Source: Aurantiochytrium sp. KH105 (Eukaryota; Sar; Bigyra; Thraustochytrida; Thraustochytriidae). From it: a DNA stretch of 64,000 nucleotides. The stretch covers positions 219,208 through 283,207 of the forward strand of contig BGKB01000060.1 in NCBI GenBank assembly GCA_003116975.1, read 5' to 3'. The notes beneath the pieces were generated by a model that saw only the letters and a program-made list of their open reading frames with translations, was not told the DNA's origin and searched no databases. Positions 48,005 through 58,027 of the stretch are shown here, in pieces. Numbering within the stretch: position 1 is the stretch's first letter; each line of letters starts with the position of its first letter. The translations under genes were made by a program, and so were the position numbers.

Positions 48005-49057
48005 ACTGGCTTCGAGGTGAGACGGTTGTCGTCGCGGGCTCGAACTCGCTCCCCGGCGCCTCGCCTGGGTGCTGCGCTCTTCGCGAAACGCTACTCGCGG
48101 GCTGCCGCGAGAGGGGCTCGGGCCGGTCGCCTTCTCCCTGCTGCTACGCTCGCTCGCGGTCTCACGCGCACGCGCACGGGGCCGGAGTCTCGCGCGGGCG
48201 GATACCGAGCGGTCGATCGAAGCGGGTCTGGCTGGCCGCCCTGCTTATGCGCATAGGACCGTTCTTTCGTTCTACCTCGCCCGTTCTTTCCGTCGCTTCG
48301 CTCGGCTTCCCTTTCGCTAGGGCGAATTTACGCTTCATGCATGAGTGATAGGGAGAAATGTTTGGGGGAGTATCGCCGCTGTATGTCTGTCTCTCTTCGA
48401 GTTTGGATGGATGAGCTTAATCGGTTGGTTGTCTCGCTAGACAAGGAAGGACGCTCGAGTCAGGAGCCCGTGCGTCGCATGGGAGCTCTGGATTTCAGGA
48501 TGTGCCCGGGTGAGGTCGATTTCCGAGCCTCGCAAAACATCGCTATCAAGAGTCTGGAAAAAACAACTTGAAATAAAAACAACGATTAGACCACTTTGAA
48601 AGAGGCGTATAGATCCGGTCAGCTCAGCTCAGTTCGGCTTCACTCCTCAAAGCTGGATACAGAAGGCGAGGATGCTTGCTTGCTTCGCACGCGCGGCAAG
48701 GTAAAGAAAGCATTGACATGTGAGTAGCGCTTGATGCATGCGTGCAGGCAGGTAGGCAGGCAGACAGGGAGGCAGGCAAGCAGCTGGACAGGCTTAGAGG
48801 GGCGCTTTTGTTGAGATTCTTCGGTCAGGGGGAAGTGCAGAATTTGCTGGCAACTTGTTGGGCGCGGACCCGAAGCCTTATTCTTTAAAGGACGGCCTTT
48901 GCCTCAGGCACGGACAAGTAGAGGCTGTCGTTCGATGCATAATTGCGCGTAGCGTGCGGTTCGGTGCTGAGAGAGATCGCAAAAGTAAATCCAGGGGAAG
49001 CTAGAGCAGGCCAGGCCAGGTCAGGCCAAGCGCGCCGAGGTGCTCTTGCCTGCAAGC
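48005..49057. other. Divergent promoter region
   Basis: Lies between proteasome beta7 (-) and the CFAP97-like gene (+). An imperfect AGGC/AGAC tract is at 48744-48782. A 76-codon plus-strand frame (MSDREKCLGEYRRC) is not supported as a gene. Confidence 0.5.
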
Positions 49058-51478
49058 ATGGGCGGAGGCGGAGCGTGCACGACGCACAAAGTGCCCGCGT
49101 CGAACCGAGTGGTGAGCGATCGCTGGGCGACGCATTGCCAGAAAATTCACCTCAAGAACCTGCTGACGGCCAAAGCAGAGGTTTCCGCTGGTCCGAGCGC
49201 CCCCTCGGACGCGAAATGGGCGGCGCGCAAAGCCGAGCGCGTCAAGCAGCTTCACAGCCAAAAGCGTGCTCTCTTTGTGCGCGAGAGGCAGCGCCGTATT
49301 AAGCTTGAGAACCAGGTACTTCTCAAGAAACTTATTGAAATCGACCGCTGTGCAGACCAGAAGCTGCACGACAAGTCGGCCAAAAAGAAACAGCGACTTC
49401 GAGCCGCACGCCGAAAGGCAAAGGCTGCGCAGGCCGCGGGCAATGCGGTAGAGCATCAGGTTGCACTCGAGATCGCCGAGCAGGCCTCCATGGCCACGAA
49501 CATGCATCGCGCGCATGCAAATAAAGTGGTCACCCGAGTCACGCGCATGAAGCGCGAACAAAGGCGTATTGAGACGGAAAACTTGCGTCTCATGAAGCGT
49601 ATTATTTCTGCAAGACCTACAATTTCCTCCAAGGAGCTTGAGCGGGAGGCGAGACGCCGCGACAGGCTGGTGCAGAGTCTGTCCGATTATTCACAGCATA
49701 AAGTGCTCGATATGTCACATTTGACCTTGCAAGCTGTTCGACCCAAACGCGCGCCGGTTGACAAGGGCTCGAGGACCCAGCATTATCGACCGCAGCCGCC
49801 TGCGGCCTCTGGGCCCGGCTCATCCTCGCATTACACCGGAACAGCGAGCCGACACGGCGCTGCGCCGCCGACACATCGTAAAGTTTGGGTTCCCGGAGAT
49901 CTCGAGACCGATTCGTTAGGGGCATCGTTCAATCTAAGACATCTAACATCTGTTGACGAAGACAGACCAGAGCACCGTACTGCCTCAGGTATTGATTCGC
50001 TTCGCATTAACTCCTCGAGGAGCGAGCTCAGTTCAGACAATGCTCCCATTCTTTCACCCGGCAATGAAGATATTGATGCGAGCAATCCCCATGTTGGTTT
50101 TCCGAAGTCGCCAAACAATCAAGAGGCTAGTCTTTATCGCAACGAGGAGCATATGCGACTTGCTCAGGAGAAGTTGAAAGAAGAAGAAGAAGAAGCAGCA
50201 GCTGCAGTTGCAGCAGAAAAGAAGCGACTTGCTCAAGAACAAGAACAACGAAAAGAAGAAGAAGAACGAAAACGTGCTGCTGCAGCAGCAGAGGAAGAGG
50301 AACGGCTTGCTCGGGAACAAGAAGAGGAAGAAGAACGCAAACGCGCTGCTGCAGCAGAGGAAGAGGAACGGCTTGCTCGGGAACAAAAAGAGGAAGAAGA
50401 ACGCAAACGTGCTGCTGCAGCAGAGGAGGAAGAACGGCTTGCTCGGGAACAAAAAGAGGAAGAAGAGCGAAAACGTATTGCAGCAGAGGAGGAGAAGCGG
50501 CTTGCTCGAGAGGAAGAAGAAGCAGCAGAAGAAGAACGCAAGCGCATCGCTGCAGAAGAGGAAGAGAAGCGCCTCGTTCAAGAGAAAGAAAATGAAGAAA
50601 AGAAGCGACTTGGCGAAGTCGAGCAGATGCGCCTTGCTGAAGAGGAACAAAAGATGCTCGCTGAAGACACGATGCAGCATGCAATTCTGGATCAAGACCT
50701 CAAAGAGGAAGTCGCGCAAGATATGCTCAAAGAAAGGGGAGGCCAGGGCGACTTGTCGTCTTCGTCGAAGGATTCCGAGCGGACCGAGACGGCAAGCACT
50801 GAAATAAGGGTCGATGCAGGACACATCGTCTTTGCAGCTGCTGATCCACGTGATTCGCAAACATCAGAAGGAAAAGATGTCTCCGCTGAGCACAGCGAGA
50901 CCAAAAGGCAAACGTCTCCAGAAAAGGGCACCGAAGTAGACGCGAAAAACAGCTCCATGTCAAGTGACGGTCATGCGAAGGCGCAGCAGGACAAGGATGC
51001 GGAGGAGAAGGCTCGTCGCGAGCGACGACGCAAGCGCAAGGAAGAAAAGCTGCGGAGACTTGAAGAGCAGGAACGAAAGCAGCAGCAGCAGCAGCAGCAA
51101 CAACGTCATGCAGGGGGATCTCGAGAGAGCGACCGTCGACATCACTCGCATCGACCTGCGTCGCCGAATCAGCGCGCACCTCGCCACCACCGTCATCATC
51201 ATCAGCAGCAGCAACAACAAACAAAACAACAACAGCAACAACAACAACAACAACAGCGCAGTCATCGAAGTCACCATCCCCATTCTCGCTCACATCATGA
51301 CCCGCATCAACAGCAACAAGAGTACTTGCAGCAGCAGCAGCAGCATCGACATCGGACCGCAGGTCATCATTATCATCAACAACAACAGCAATCGCAACAC
51401 GTGCATCGCAACCATGATGCAGGGCACGCTCAGCAGCGCGCTCACAGTCAGTACCAACATCGTGCCTTCCCGAAGTAA
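49058..51478 (+). CDS. CFAP97/Hemingway-like protein with Glu/Arg repeats and poly-Gln/His tail
   Basis: 806 aa from the ATG at 49058 (MGGGGACTTHKVP). The N-terminal about 210 residues contain the CFAP97-type helical pattern: RWATHCQKIHLKNLLTAKAEV, RRIKLENQVLLKKLIEI and, again, RRIETENLRLMKRIISARPT. CFAP97 proteins are linked to cilia and flagella, in keeping with TTLL9 in the same window. Then comes a run of near-identical units of about 22 residues (RLAREQKEEEERKRAAAAEE type, about 50250-50600) predicted to form one long charged helix. The last about 150 residues are Gln/His/Arg-rich (poly-Q plus HRHHHQQ patches), probably disordered. Only the first part supports the family call; the rest is low-complexity and may vary in length between strains. 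Confidence 0.7.
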   Translation: MGGGGACTTHKVPASNRVVSDRWATHCQKIHLKNLLTAKAEVSAGPSAPSDAKWAARKAERVKQLHSQKRALFVRERQRRIKLENQVLLKKLIEIDRCADQKLHDKSAKKKQRLRAARRKAKAAQAAGNAVEHQVALEIAEQASMATNMHRAHANKVVTRVTRMKREQRRIETENLRLMKRIISARPTISSKELEREARRRDRLVQSLSDYSQHKVLDMSHLTLQAVRPKRAPVDKGSRTQHYRPQPPAASGPGSSSHYTGTASRHGAAPPTHRKVWVPGDLETDSLGASFNLRHLTSVDEDRPEHRTASGIDSLRINSSRSELSSDNAPILSPGNEDIDASNPHVGFPKSPNNQEASLYRNEEHMRLAQEKLKEEEEEAAAAVAAEKKRLAQEQEQRKEEEERKRAAAAAEEEERLAREQEEEEERKRAAAAEEEERLAREQKEEEERKRAAAAEEEERLAREQKEEEERKRIAAEEEKRLAREEEEAAEEERKRIAAEEEEKRLVQEKENEEKKRLGEVEQMRLAEEEQKMLAEDTMQHAILDQDLKEEVAQDMLKERGGQGDLSSSSKDSERTETASTEIRVDAGHIVFAAADPRDSQTSEGKDVSAEHSETKRQTSPEKGTEVDAKNSSMSSDGHAKAQQDKDAEEKARRERRRKRKEEKLRRLEEQERKQQQQQQQQRHAGGSRESDRRHHSHRPASPNQRAPRHHRHHHQQQQQQTKQQQQQQQQQQRSHRSHHPHSRSHHDPHQQQQEYLQQQQQHRHRTAGHHYHQQQQQSQHVHRNHDAGHAQQRAHSQYQHRAFPK

Positions 51479-51716
51479 TACGCCCGTCCTACATCTCCTT
51501 CATCAATAACTTGTAGTACTAGGCATACGACGTAGTAGAAACAAAGTAAAAGGGCAAAGCCAAAGCAAAGTCGAATCGTTCAAGCAAAGTTGCCATTGGT
51601 CGTGGCGAGCAAGGGGCGCGCGGGCCCGTTGCCGCTGCGCGCGGGGCCGCAGAGGCGGGTCCCCGTCCCGACCTTTACCGACGTTTGCAAAGAAAACGTC
51701 GATCTCGACGGTAGTC

Positions 51717-53420
51717 ATGCTCACCGAAGAGTTGGATGAACTGGACGTCGTCTTCACGGTGGACGCGCGGCTGCTGGGCAAGGGCAAGCCGCTATTCGCA
51801 TGGAGTCCCGACGGCAAAATCTTGGCTGCAGCAGGGAGCTCTCGTGTGGTGCAGCTGCTTAGCTCGGACGGCAGCGTCATTGGGCAAATTGTACCGCCAT
51901 CTCCGTCGCCCTGCGTGGCGCTTGAGTGGAGCGCTGACACCCAGCTTCTCGCCGTTGTTCAAGACGCCTCGCGGATCGTTGTCTTTTGGGACGCAACCTC
52001 GAAGAGCATCCGACACGTTGACGTGGGTGTCAAGGACATTGTCAGTGCCAAGTGGCGACCGGCGTGCCGCCGCAAAAGACAACGAAATCTGGGCGCAAAG
52101 CGCGCTGGCGACGCGCAGACACCCGGAAACGAAGCAACGACTTTTTCTCTCACGTTGGCCAAAGAAAAACCCAAAGGCGATGTCATTGTATTTGGAACTT
52201 CGCGCGGAAAAGTTCTTGTTTTTGACGTGACATCGACAAAGTGCATTGCCTGGGATACAGCCTCTGGCAAGAGCCATCATCAAAATCATCGTCGAAAAGT
52301 AGAATTCTTGTGCTGGTTCGAGCGAGAGGACTGCCCACTTGAAGACGGAATACGCAAAGACTCGGGCTCAGATTCAGTTTTTGACTGGGTGGGACAACGT
52401 TTTCTTCTGGCCTACGTCAGCGAGCAAACAGTCCTCACATTGTGTTTGCCAAACGGAGAGCTCTTGGATCGTGTGAACTTCAAGTCCCGCGTACTTTCTC
52501 TTGCATGTAGCGAGTCGTTTATAAGCGCATGTACTGAGGACGGGAGCTTGATACTATACGAGGTTGTGCAAAGTGCATCCCCCACAAATGGAAACGAACG
52601 CGAGTCCGAGCCTGGTCGCGGAGATGAGGGGAAACAAGCCCGCTCCGGCGCGGCGGACGTCGATGTGCGAGGTCGCTCAGACAGCGCTCAAGAGACCGCC
52701 AGCGCAGGACAGGGAGCACAGGCCACTGCGGCTCGACGGAAAGCACGTAGTGTAAGTGGTCCAAGTATAAGCGACCCAACAAATATCGCGATGGAGCATT
52801 TGCGTGCCTCCAAGCCGGAAGTTGTTTGCAAGGCAAAGCAACTTTGCCGTCTCGTATTTGGCGGATCCTACGGTCGAGCGTCGACTCATTTTTGGTGCAA
52901 GGCTTCAGAAGTGGTCGTTGGATTCAGCGCTGGTACGATCGTCCTCCTTAATGTTGGCAAAGACCGCATCAACGTCGAACGATGTCGCGCAAGATACATC
53001 CGCCACGACTTACAGGACCTTTCGTTTGGAGACCTGGGCGTCAATTTTGTCTCGTGTGGCGACAATGCAGTGCAGGTCTTCAATCTCGACAGTTGGTCGC
53101 TCGTAGCCTTTGAGCCTCTTCCTCAAGAGGCTGGGCGGGTTCAGCAAGTCCAGGCAAATGGTGCCCGTGAACTTGTGAGTGTGTCGACTGACAGCGGCAG
53201 CATCTATAGCTTCCAACTTCCTGTCAAATCAGGGTTCGACGGCGAGGATGATGCGCGATTGGTCGAGACAAAGCAGCCATTTGACTGGTCCGAGGCCGTA
53301 AAGCCGTGGTCCGTGCTTGGAGCTTGCGCAGTGACGATATGTGTCTGGGTGATGGGATTGCGAGTGTACTTTGGGGTCCCTCTCGGTACCTTTTTGCGCA
53401 TAATCTTTCATCTACTGTAA
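51717..53420 (+). CDS. IFT144 (WDR19)-like WD40 propeller with C-terminal membrane helix
   Basis: 567 aa from the ATG at 51717. The N-terminal part follows the first propeller of WDR19/IFT144: LFAWSPDGKILAAAG, CVALEWSADTQLLAVVQ, VVFWDATSKS, IVFGTSRGKVLVFDV, RKVEFLCWFERED, EVVVGFSAGTIVLLN and FVSCGDNAVQVFNLDS, in the same order. IFT144 is a retrograde IFT-A subunit. A disordered insertion (about 52570-52760) splits the propeller. The long TPR region of IFT144 is missing: the protein ends with a hydrophobic helix (VLGACAVTICVWVMGL) and FHLL. The stop codon lies inside GTAAGG, a possible donor, but no downstream plus-strand exon is visible because the peroxidase occupies the next region on the other strand. 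A Sec12/PREB-like anchored propeller is the alternative. Confidence 0.65.
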   Translation: MLTEELDELDVVFTVDARLLGKGKPLFAWSPDGKILAAAGSSRVVQLLSSDGSVIGQIVPPSPSPCVALEWSADTQLLAVVQDASRIVVFWDATSKSIRHVDVGVKDIVSAKWRPACRRKRQRNLGAKRAGDAQTPGNEATTFSLTLAKEKPKGDVIVFGTSRGKVLVFDVTSTKCIAWDTASGKSHHQNHRRKVEFLCWFEREDCPLEDGIRKDSGSDSVFDWVGQRFLLAYVSEQTVLTLCLPNGELLDRVNFKSRVLSLACSESFISACTEDGSLILYEVVQSASPTNGNERESEPGRGDEGKQARSGAADVDVRGRSDSAQETASAGQGAQATAARRKARSVSGPSISDPTNIAMEHLRASKPEVVCKAKQLCRLVFGGSYGRASTHFWCKASEVVVGFSAGTIVLLNVGKDRINVERCRARYIRHDLQDLSFGDLGVNFVSCGDNAVQVFNLDSWSLVAFEPLPQEAGRVQQVQANGARELVSVSTDSGSIYSFQLPVKSGFDGEDDARLVETKQPFDWSEAVKPWSVLGACAVTICVWVMGLRVYFGVPLGTFLRIIFHLL

Positions 53421-53727
53421 GGAATGGCAATGGAAAAATGTAAAATATCAAGATACTTTGGAATCTCAAGTCGTTTTGCAAGGGGGAGGGGGGGGGGGGG
53501 CAACAAATATCATTACACGTAGTCTCGGCTTTGTCCACATCCCGTAGGAGATGAGCCTGCCACAGTGGAGTTCGGCAACGTAGTTCAAGAGGATTGACAT
53601 GATGCAAACATTTTTGTTTGTTTTGGGGTCTTGGTGACGGTCTACGAGACAGTCACGAGGGCCAAGAATGAGGAAGGGGGGCAGCATGAGGCGGGCCTCT
53701 GCTCAAGATAATCGTTCATGTACTCAT
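53421..53727. other. Convergent 3' spacer
   Basis: A G-rich run lies at 53481-53500. No gene is seen. Confidence 0.5.
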
Positions 53728-55293
53728 TCAGGCCTTGCTCGACTTCATGCCGGGGCACATGGGCACGCCAAGCTGCGTGAGCTTCTTGTACGCTTCGCCA
53801 AACTCTTGGCGGAGGAGGTCAACATCCTCGGCGTACTCCTCAACATGCTTGCGGAACCCTTCGTCCCAGGCCATAACCATATCGGCGACGAGCATCATCT
53901 GAAACTTGACCTGGAGAAGACCGCCGTTGGGCAAGGCCTTGCGCGGCTCCTCATTGTATCCTTCTTCGATGCGCTCAAGAAGCGCACCGAATTTCTCATC
54001 GACGAGCGAGATCCAGCCGCGACCGTCTGCGAGACGAAGCAGAATCCGACCCTCAGCGGCAGTCGAGGTGTCCACCTCCTCAACCTCGACGACGGTATCG
54101 CTGCAGGCTTGGCCGTCCTCGGCGTCAGGAGCATCCTTGACGAGAACCCGGGACTGGACACCTGGCGCGACACGAAACAGAGCTGGCGCGATCTCAAGGT
54201 CACCGATGCGTTCCATAAGGGCCTCGCCCGAAGAGCTGACGATGGACGCCCAGCCGCCAACGTCGAGCTGGCCGCGTACAGCATTTCCGAACTTGCGCAC
54301 AACGACCACGTTGAACTCTTGGCCTTCCTTGGGTTGGTCAATGGTGTCTGAAGAGGGGTCGTGCGTGCGCCGCACATTGATCCAGTCGTCCACGACACGG
54401 TAACGGCCTGGTGGGCACTCCTCGGCGTGCACAACCTCGACCTCTGCGAGCGCTTCGGCCTCCTGCGAAGGCGACCATGCTGTCATGTACTGCCGCTTTC
54501 CGGGCGCGGGGCGAGTTTCCTCGGGGATGGGGACGCCTTCCACCGTTGTATCGTGCTCCACGTGCATCCACTCGTCGCCGATCAGGTCCGCGGCGTACTC
54601 GTTGCTGAACTTGGTCGGTTCTTCGACCCATGCACCGTTGTATCCAGAGTGCTCCGGATGGCAGCGGCCGTAAACGTGGCCGCCACAGAGGAGCGCGGCA
54701 GTTTCACGATCATCAAAGCCCATGCGGCCAAAGACGTCGCGAAGATGCTGAGCGAGGTTTTCCCAGCCATTGGCGCGGCCCTCGTCGTCAACGCCAGGGA
54801 GAATGCCATGCTCTGCCTCGGGAAGGCGACCCGGTTTGATGGCGTGCTTGGCGGCCTTGTCGGTACGACCGGGCTCAAACGTGATGACGGGCCCGCCGGT
54901 GTGCTCGAGGGCCGCGTACGCGGCGAGAATCCAGAGATCTGAGTAACTAATGCCCGGGTGCTTCTTTTTAATGGGTGTGAGGAGCTCACGGGCGACCTCG
55001 AGACCGCGGTTCTCTGGGTCGTCAATTTCTGGCGAGAAGCGCATCGTTGCGCCGTTCGACCCGCCGGTGCCGTCCGCGGCGTCAAAGGTTCCACTCGAGT
55101 GCCATCCAAGGCGGATGAGTACGGGTGCGTAGCTGCCGTCATCATGCGTGGTCGAGTCCATCACGCTCAGGATGTCGGCGCGCACGGCATCATAGTCTAC
55201 TGGCGCGATCGACTTGCGCAGCGACAGCCTTGCGGTGAGCGACGCCTTCTTCGAGACCTTTCCACTCTCCTGCACGCCGGACGCGTTGCCCAT
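53728..55293 (-). CDS. Class I haem peroxidase (CcP/APX type) split by SH3-like modules
   Basis: 521 aa from the ATG at 55293 (MGNASGVQESG), an N-myristoylation-like start. The frame is open upstream only from a GTG. Residues about 34-270 form most of a class I peroxidase: distal Arg61, Trp64 and His65 in LIRLGWHSSGT; ALEHTGGP; proximal His206 in LLCGGHVYGRCHPEHSGYNG; and Trp222. About 185 residues follow (273-458) with two SH3b-like units, including VDDWINVRRTHDPSSDTI, GGWASIVSSSGEALMERI and a second GRGWISLVDEKFGALLERI. The peroxidase then resumes with FQMMLVADMVM, supplying the proximal-pocket Asp471 (Asp235 in yeast CcP), and ends RKHVEEYAEDVDLLRQEF. It reduces H2O2; the electron donor (cytochrome c or ascorbate) is unknown. 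Confidence 0.88.
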   Translation of the reverse strand: MGNASGVQESGKVSKKASLTARLSLRKSIAPVDYDAVRADILSVMDSTTHDDGSYAPVLIRLGWHSSGTFDAADGTGGSNGATMRFSPEIDDPENRGLEVARELLTPIKKKHPGISYSDLWILAAYAALEHTGGPVITFEPGRTDKAAKHAIKPGRLPEAEHGILPGVDDEGRANGWENLAQHLRDVFGRMGFDDRETAALLCGGHVYGRCHPEHSGYNGAWVEEPTKFSNEYAADLIGDEWMHVEHDTTVEGVPIPEETRPAPGKRQYMTAWSPSQEAEALAEVEVVHAEECPPGRYRVVDDWINVRRTHDPSSDTIDQPKEGQEFNVVVVRKFGNAVRGQLDVGGWASIVSSSGEALMERIGDLEIAPALFRVAPGVQSRVLVKDAPDAEDGQACSDTVVEVEEVDTSTAAEGRILLRLADGRGWISLVDEKFGALLERIEEGYNEEPRKALPNGGLLQVKFQMMLVADMVMAWDEGFRKHVEEYAEDVDLLRQEFGEAYKKLTQLGVPMCPGMKSSKA

Positions 55294-56450
55294 CTTGTCG
55301 CCTCCGAGGTTTTCACCGCCTCCGTGCTGCACAGCTGCCTTCGCCGATGACGCTGCTCTCGCTGCTCTCGCTGCCTTCGCTGCTGCTGCTGCTGCTACTG
55401 TTGCTGCGCTTGCTGCAGCTGTGAGCGGCCTCTGTGCCGCGTCCCTCGTCCCTCGACTCGCGCGCGCGAAATCTCCTTTTTAGCGGACTGCAAACCACTG
55501 CCACTGCAACCTGCGCTCCAACTCCAGTGCTTTCATTGTATGCAGTGCAGTACACCTTGCCGCGCACGCGCACGCGCAGCACGTGCAGCGCCGGTGCACA
55601 CTTCCTCTTTCGCCTGCTTTCGTTCTTCCTGGCCTGTTCCGTCTGCCGCACGTCGCCCATCTTGCACTACATCATGTTCTTCAACGCGCAGGTTGGAGTT
55701 GCTGTTTGTTTTCCTCATGCCATTTGTTGTTGCGGCAAGCGCTCGCCGTCGTCGCTGTCGCTGTCGCTGCTGCCACTGCTGTTACCGCTGGTGTCGGGGT
55801 CGCTGTCGGAGTTTTTTAACGACTTCTTTTGCGTACAAACCTAACCAAACCTAACCGGTGGCTTCGGCGTGCGTAAAGAAATCCACCAGATTGTCAACGA
55901 AGTCTGAAAAGGCTGAATCATTCATTGCATTAGCCTACTAATACTACAAACGAAGAGGAGCCGTCAGCATAATCAGCATTGTACAAGTCATAATTTTGTT
56001 CGAAAACGGAATCTCCAAGATTATGAGAAGCTAAAACTCTTCGGTTGAACTGGCCAACTCGTAAGATGTCGACCTTGTCGTTGGCTTCGTCAATAGTGAT
56101 TGGTAAAGTGCCAACCGGAAAAAAACAAACAAAGAACTTTTGCTCGACAATTGGCCAGGGCGCACGCCTGGAATTTTACTTGCAACGCAAGTGGCGAGAA
56201 GCTCCATTTTTCGCAGATTGCCAATGAACAAATTCGCGAATTACCAGCGCAACCCAAGAGATTGTCGTTTGAGGTGAGGAAAAATTGCCGTCGGCGGTCG
56301 ATTGCAGAATGCCGTATCACCTTTGGGGAAATGCCATTGTTTTGTAGTTTAATTTGCAAGTGTTAAGACGCTCAATACTGTCTAGGTAGTTATTAGGAAA
56401 TTGTGGATCGGAGTTCTTTTCTGAGCAGGAGCTATTCACGTCTTGGTCAC
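55294..56450. other. Intergenic: peroxidase promoter and left flank of the probable transposon
   Basis: GC-rich near 55300-55650, becoming AT-rich from about 55840. The change may mark the left border of the element. CCTAACC repeats twice at 55840-55856. No convincing terminal inverted repeat or target-site duplication was found. Confidence 0.4.
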
Positions 56451-58027
56451 TCAAGCGAACATTTTCGATGCAGGTGCTTCCTGTATATTGATCCTTATCT
56501 CCTCTTCCAAGTCAAGTCGCTTTGACGGTGCGTGGCGTTGATTTTCATCTTGAGGGCTATCTGGCTGATGACGCTTCTTCAGTCTGTGCATGTCCAGGAC
56601 TTCTGCTGCCGCCCAAAGATCGAAAGTCTTGTCGTTGATCTGAATTGAAGCGGCGTTTGCAGATCTATCATCCTCGACCGGATACCAGTGGACAACCCAA
56701 GCACGGCATTTCTCGAACATGAGCATACTATGTATGTGAGCGCTCCGTTGCTTCTTATTTACATCAGATTTTCGCCCGTGTCCCTGACGAAGGAGAAGGG
56801 ACCACATAAAAGCTAGCTGATTCCGATGGACGACCTCGAAGAAGTTCTTCACAGAGAAGCACCTACGGTTACGTAGCTTGGTAGCTTCCTTGTAAGGAAC
56901 GAATTGCTCGATCGTCCACATCACCAGGATAGCCATCGCTAATTCGGATTTTTCATTGCGTCGATACACACTATCTTGGTCGCCTCCAGCGTCTGCAAAA
57001 GATAAAGGTCAGCTCGATTCAGTCGCAATTCATCCTTTTGACACTTACCTTCGGTATTGAAACTGTGTTCATCTGTCCAGTTGAAGAGCGACGCCTTCGT
57101 TTGTGCCGAGATCGTTGCAGGAGCGAACGGTTCAAGCTTGTCTTGAGTGACTCGAACTTGCACGATCTCGCCATTCTCGTCGTGGGGATTGTACTCTGCT
57201 GCTTCAAGGTTCTCTTTCGTCACGCCTAAGAATTCAAGCAACTCCAGGTTGACCCCAAAGGTGGAGTTGAGCGCACGCGCCAGCACCTGCGCCTGGGTTT
57301 TTGTGTGATATGTAAATCGCTTCCGCTGTGCCGTGACGTAACTTTGAACGTGTTTCAAGATCTCCGGCGTGCAGTAAAGAAGCCGGAAGAAAACGTGAAT
57401 GATGATGTCCAGCCCATGTGGCACGGGTTCGTTGAGAGGACTCGTACCCTTCTTTGTTCTGGATTTCTTCTTGTTCCCTTCGACTTGTGCCCAGTCAAGT
57501 GCTGTGTCTGTAGCCCAGCCAAGCTCTTTCTGGCAGAACTGAGAGGTAACGCCGACGAGGAAAGCAAAGGAGGGAGACACTATGGATTTCTTCCACGATC
57601 GTTTAAAGTACAGCCCACACATCTTGAAAATCTGCTTTGCGTCGCACTCGTCGAGGGCCCCCCACACTTTCGTTTCGAATTTCTTCTCACATGCCGTCTT
57701 TGACGCTTCGTCCCAATCCCGCTTCGAAAAGCGTCTGTCGTTCACGATGCGCGAGATGTTGGTGTCACAACTTTCAAGAGGGCCGTCTTGAATTTCCGCG
57801 AGAGCTGCTCGCAGCACTTTCCCAATTTGCAGCATCTTCTTTAGTGCACGCGTCTCGCGTTCGCCATTCGATGATAGCTCCTGTGTCGTCATGGTCGAGG
57901 TAGGCGTTGTTCCTGTTACGCCATTCACATCGTCGCCGGTTTCAAGGTCCGCGCCGTCGTGGGCACGCTCATTGCCATTCACGCTCGTACCTCTTTCGCC
58001 TGGACTCTCTCCCACTCTGACGATCAT
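56451..58027 (-). CDS. Spliced unknown protein (506 aa), possible accessory gene of the adjacent transposon
   Basis: Two exons, 57049-58027 and 56451-56992, separated by a 56-base intron (GTAAGTG to TTTTGCAG). The junction reads HSFNTEDAGGDQDSVYRRNE and the sum of 1521 nt is in frame. The start is MIVRVGESPGERG at 58027. No domain was recognised. The N-terminal half is helical with a central hydrophobic patch (SIVSPSFAFLVGVTSQFCQK) and a Lys-rich loop; the C-terminus has a likely nuclear localisation region (RLKKRHQPDSPQDE). The gene is visibly AT-richer than its left-hand neighbours and lies back to back with the transposase gene, which suggests it belongs to the same mobile element. This is inference; it could be a host gene. 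Confidence 0.7.

Noticed and set aside
55840-55860. CCTAACC repeats as an internal telomere-like tract
   Set aside because: Only two units are present; too short to distinguish from chance.
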